DNA from: DAIQNV01 sp036788215
GTDB taxonomy: Bacteria > Planctomycetota > Phycisphaerae > Phycisphaerales > UBA1924
NCBI GenBank assembly: GCA_036788215.1
Contig: DAIQNV010000108.1
Location: forward strand, 1-7,752
Direction of reading: 5' to 3'
Length of the DNA: 7,752 nucleotides
The position numbers and the translations under genes were made by a program. The notes below the pieces were generated by a model that saw nothing but the letters and a program-made list of their open reading frames with translations, was not told where the DNA came from and ran no database searches. Positions 6,271 through 7,752 of this stretch are shown here, in pieces; position 1 is the stretch's first letter, and every line of letters starts with the position of its first letter.

Positions 6271-7503
6271 ATGCAAACAACCACCGGCCAATCCAGCTTC
6301 GAGACCGAGGCCCGTCGGGCCCTCGCGGACCTGCAGGCGGCGCTGGGCGAATTGGTCAGCACCGTCGCCGCCCACTCCGACCGTCGCCTCAGCGATATCG
6401 CCGACGCTCTCGAGATCGACACCAAGCTCGCCTGGAAGCTCAACCGCATCGTCGAGCTCGCCGACCCCCTCGCGGCCGGTGTGTATGTCCCGGGAGCCGC
6501 CGCGGGACGCATCGTCATCGACCGGGCCCGGGCCCGGGGGATCGACGAGGCCTGCCTCGACCGGCTGACCAGGGCTTTCGCGGGCTTCGAGCGCCTGCAG
6601 GCGGAGCACGCCGGCGACCGGCGCACGCTCGACACGCTGCTCGCAGCGGTGGCGGGCGAGGAGCAGGGGCGCAACGAGGCCCAGGCCCGCAAGGCGGCCT
6701 ACCACGCCGGCGTCGCCCTCTGGGGCGTCCGCGTCACGACGAGGCTCATGTCCTTCATCATCCGCGAGCGTCGCGATGAGCCCGGCCGGCTCGAGGCGGC
6801 CCATGTCGCGGGCACCTTCGGCGTCACGCGGACGCGACCCAATGTCCCCTGGCGGGTGGGCTGCTTCTGGGCGGAGACAAACGAGGGGGCCCTCCCCGGC
6901 ACTCTGCCCCGACGCAACATCGACCCCGACTCCGGCCCGGGCGACCCCCCCATCCTCTGGTCGCACACCTCGCCCAATGTGCCCGAGCTCGTCTCGGTGC
7001 ACCGCGAGGACGCACGCCTCGAGTTCCGCCTGGGCGGGGGGCCGATCGGCAAGCGCTCGCTCTTCGACCTCGTGACCGCGGAGAGGATCGCCGACGCGGG
7101 CCCCCGCTGGCGCACGCCGGGCGATGACCAGCTCTCCGTGGGCTCGCGGAACCGCACCCCCGCGGAGCGGGTGATCCTGGAGATGACGGTCGAGCGTTCC
7201 CTGTACGGTCGCCTCAGCCCGGAGGCGATGCTCTTCGGCGAACTGTGGGACGCCCACCAGCCCACGCAGCTCGACCACCCCGACCGCATGCCCCTCCACG
7301 AGCAGGCCCAGTTCGTGGGCGAGGGCCTCGCCCCCTTCCGCCACCGCTGCGTGCCCAGGCACCACGACCTCATGTCCCGCGTCTTCGGCCTGTTGGAGTG
7401 GGACCCGGACGCCTTCGACACCTACCGCGTGGACCTCACCTACCCGCCCTCACCGACCATCCTGCGGATGGTGCACCCCTTGCCCTCCGCGCCGGGGGGC
7501 TGA
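6271..7503 (+). CDS. Uncharacterised 410-residue protein with HTH-like N-terminus
   Basis: No established function is recognised. The predicted protein is soluble, with no signal peptide or membrane helix. Residues 38-62 (DRRLSDIADALEIDTKLAWK and following) read like a helix-turn-helix: a short helix, a turn at LEID, then a recognition-like helix. ADPLAAGVYVPGAAAGR (64-80) and a helical stretch ending near AEHAGDR (111-117) follow. RKAAYHAGVALWGVRVTTRL (140-159) leads to a second region with RPNVPW (189-194), and the C-terminal half is mixed, probably alpha/beta. From memory, proteins with this HTH, VPG, HAGDR and PNVPW order occur in other Planctomycetota as hypothetical proteins; I cannot confirm this here. 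ATG at 6271 has only a weak site (GTGAGG) 4 bases upstream but is the first start in frame. DNA binding is inferred from the N-terminus only. It is divergent from the PEP-CTERM gene, with a palindrome between them that it could conceivably bind. Confidence 0.8.
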   Translation: MQTTTGQSSFETEARRALADLQAALGELVSTVAAHSDRRLSDIADALEIDTKLAWKLNRIVELADPLAAGVYVPGAAAGRIVIDRARARGIDEACLDRLTRAFAGFERLQAEHAGDRRTLDTLLAAVAGEEQGRNEAQARKAAYHAGVALWGVRVTTRLMSFIIRERRDEPGRLEAAHVAGTFGVTRTRPNVPWRVGCFWAETNEGALPGTLPRRNIDPDSGPGDPPILWSHTSPNVPELVSVHREDARLEFRLGGGPIGKRSLFDLVTAERIADAGPRWRTPGDDQLSVGSRNRTPAERVILEMTVERSLYGRLSPEAMLFGELWDAHQPTQLDHPDRMPLHEQAQFVGEGLAPFRHRCVPRHHDLMSRVFGLLEWDPDAFDTYRVDLTYPPSPTILRMVHPLPSAPGG

Positions 7504-7520
7504 CGATCGCGAGCGACGGA

Positions 7521-7563
7521 GAAGATGGCCAAGGTCTGCCACAGACCTCGGCTATTTTGATCC
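7521..7563. repeat. 43-bp palindromic intergenic repeat, copy 3 (decayed)
   Basis: It starts 17 bases after the stop of the 410-residue gene. The arms 7522-7537 and 7543-7558 enclose a 5-base loop. The right arm carries three transitions relative to a perfect complement; two still allow G:U pairing in the plus-strand transcript and one gives an A-C mismatch. Length and the TTGATCC end match copies 1 and 2 without gaps. Confidence 0.78.
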
Positions 7564-7575
7564 CATTGCCCGCTG

Positions 7576-7752
7576 CCTCTCCCCCCTGGGGAGAGGATGT
7601 CGCGCAGCGACAGGTGAGGGGCTACACCGAGCGAAGCGGTCTTCTCTTCCCTACTCAGCCTCATCGGGCAAGGAGGCTTCGAGTAGCGAAGGCGCTTCGC
7701 GTGTGGAGCCCCTCATCCCGCCCTGCGGGCGGACTTCTCCCCAAAGGGGAGA
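7576..7752. repeat. Nested inverted element (MITE-like), runs to the window edge
   Basis: Two related modules face each other. The left one has a 9-bp hairpin (CCTCTCCCC/GGGGAGAGG, 7576-7596), then a 6-bp hairpin (TGTCGC/GCGACA, 7598-7612), then TGAGGGGCT (7615-7623). The right one mirrors it: AGCCCCTCA (7707-7715), a hairpin with one bulge (7716-7733), then TCTCCCC/GGGGAGA (7736-7752). Between them GCGAAGCG (7631-7638) pairs with CGCTTCGC (7693-7700), CTACTC (7651-7656) with GAGTAG (7681-7686), and AGCCTC (7657-7662) with GAGGCT (7673-7678). No open frame of note lies inside. The look is of a non-autonomous mobile repeat or a structured RNA. The right end may continue past the window. Confidence 0.75.

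Noticed and set aside
6076..7365. Minus-strand extension upstream of the PEP-CTERM gene
   Set aside because: The strong Shine-Dalgarno site and signal peptide place the start at 6075. The extension is antisense to the 410-residue gene.
7440..7664. Small minus-strand open frame of 74 residues
   Set aside because: It overlaps the end of the 410-residue gene and two structured repeats, with no coding signal of its own.

Overview
The window looks like chromosomal DNA from a high-GC planctomycete, most likely class Phycisphaerae. Two secreted proteins point there. One ends in the planctomycete form of the PEP-CTERM sorting tail (VPTPGA, a hydrophobic stretch, then RRRR). The other is a seven-repeat FG-GAP propeller ending in a doubled PFG...D[VL]...F motif closed by GC, which resembles the 'GC-type dockerin' tail of Phycisphaerales secreted proteins. 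The assignment rests on recognising these motifs, not on a search.

Layout. Positions 1-134 hold two palindromic repeats. Positions 135-1202 (minus) encode a GAF protein with a degenerate GGDEF domain. A 159-bp divergent gap leads to the Y-family DNA polymerase IV gene dinB (1362-2600, plus). A short hairpin separates dinB from the convergent FG-GAP protein (2643-4004, minus). A 275-bp divergent gap leads to a TSUP/TauE-SafE permease (4280-5113, plus). Positions 5114-5382 hold another palindromic repeat, three tandem 29-bp units and a terminator. They lie before the convergent PEP-CTERM protein (5383-6075, minus). A 195-bp divergent gap carries a 20-bp palindrome and a candidate promoter. The last gene (6271-7503, plus) encodes an uncharacterised 410-residue protein with a helix-turn-helix-like N-terminus. 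The window ends with a fourth palindromic repeat and a nested inverted element of at least 177 bp.

Strands alternate gene by gene (- + - + - +), so each gene is probably its own transcription unit and no operon is visible. I see no shared pathway among the genes and no convincing new multi-gene system. The most distinctive material is non-coding: (i) four ungapped copies of a 43-bp palindrome at gene 3' ends, (ii) a triple 29-bp hairpin repeat, and (iii) the terminal nested inverted element. Among proteins, the best leads are the GGDEF domain that lost its catalytic signature but keeps an RxxD I-site, and the uncharacterised 410-residue protein.
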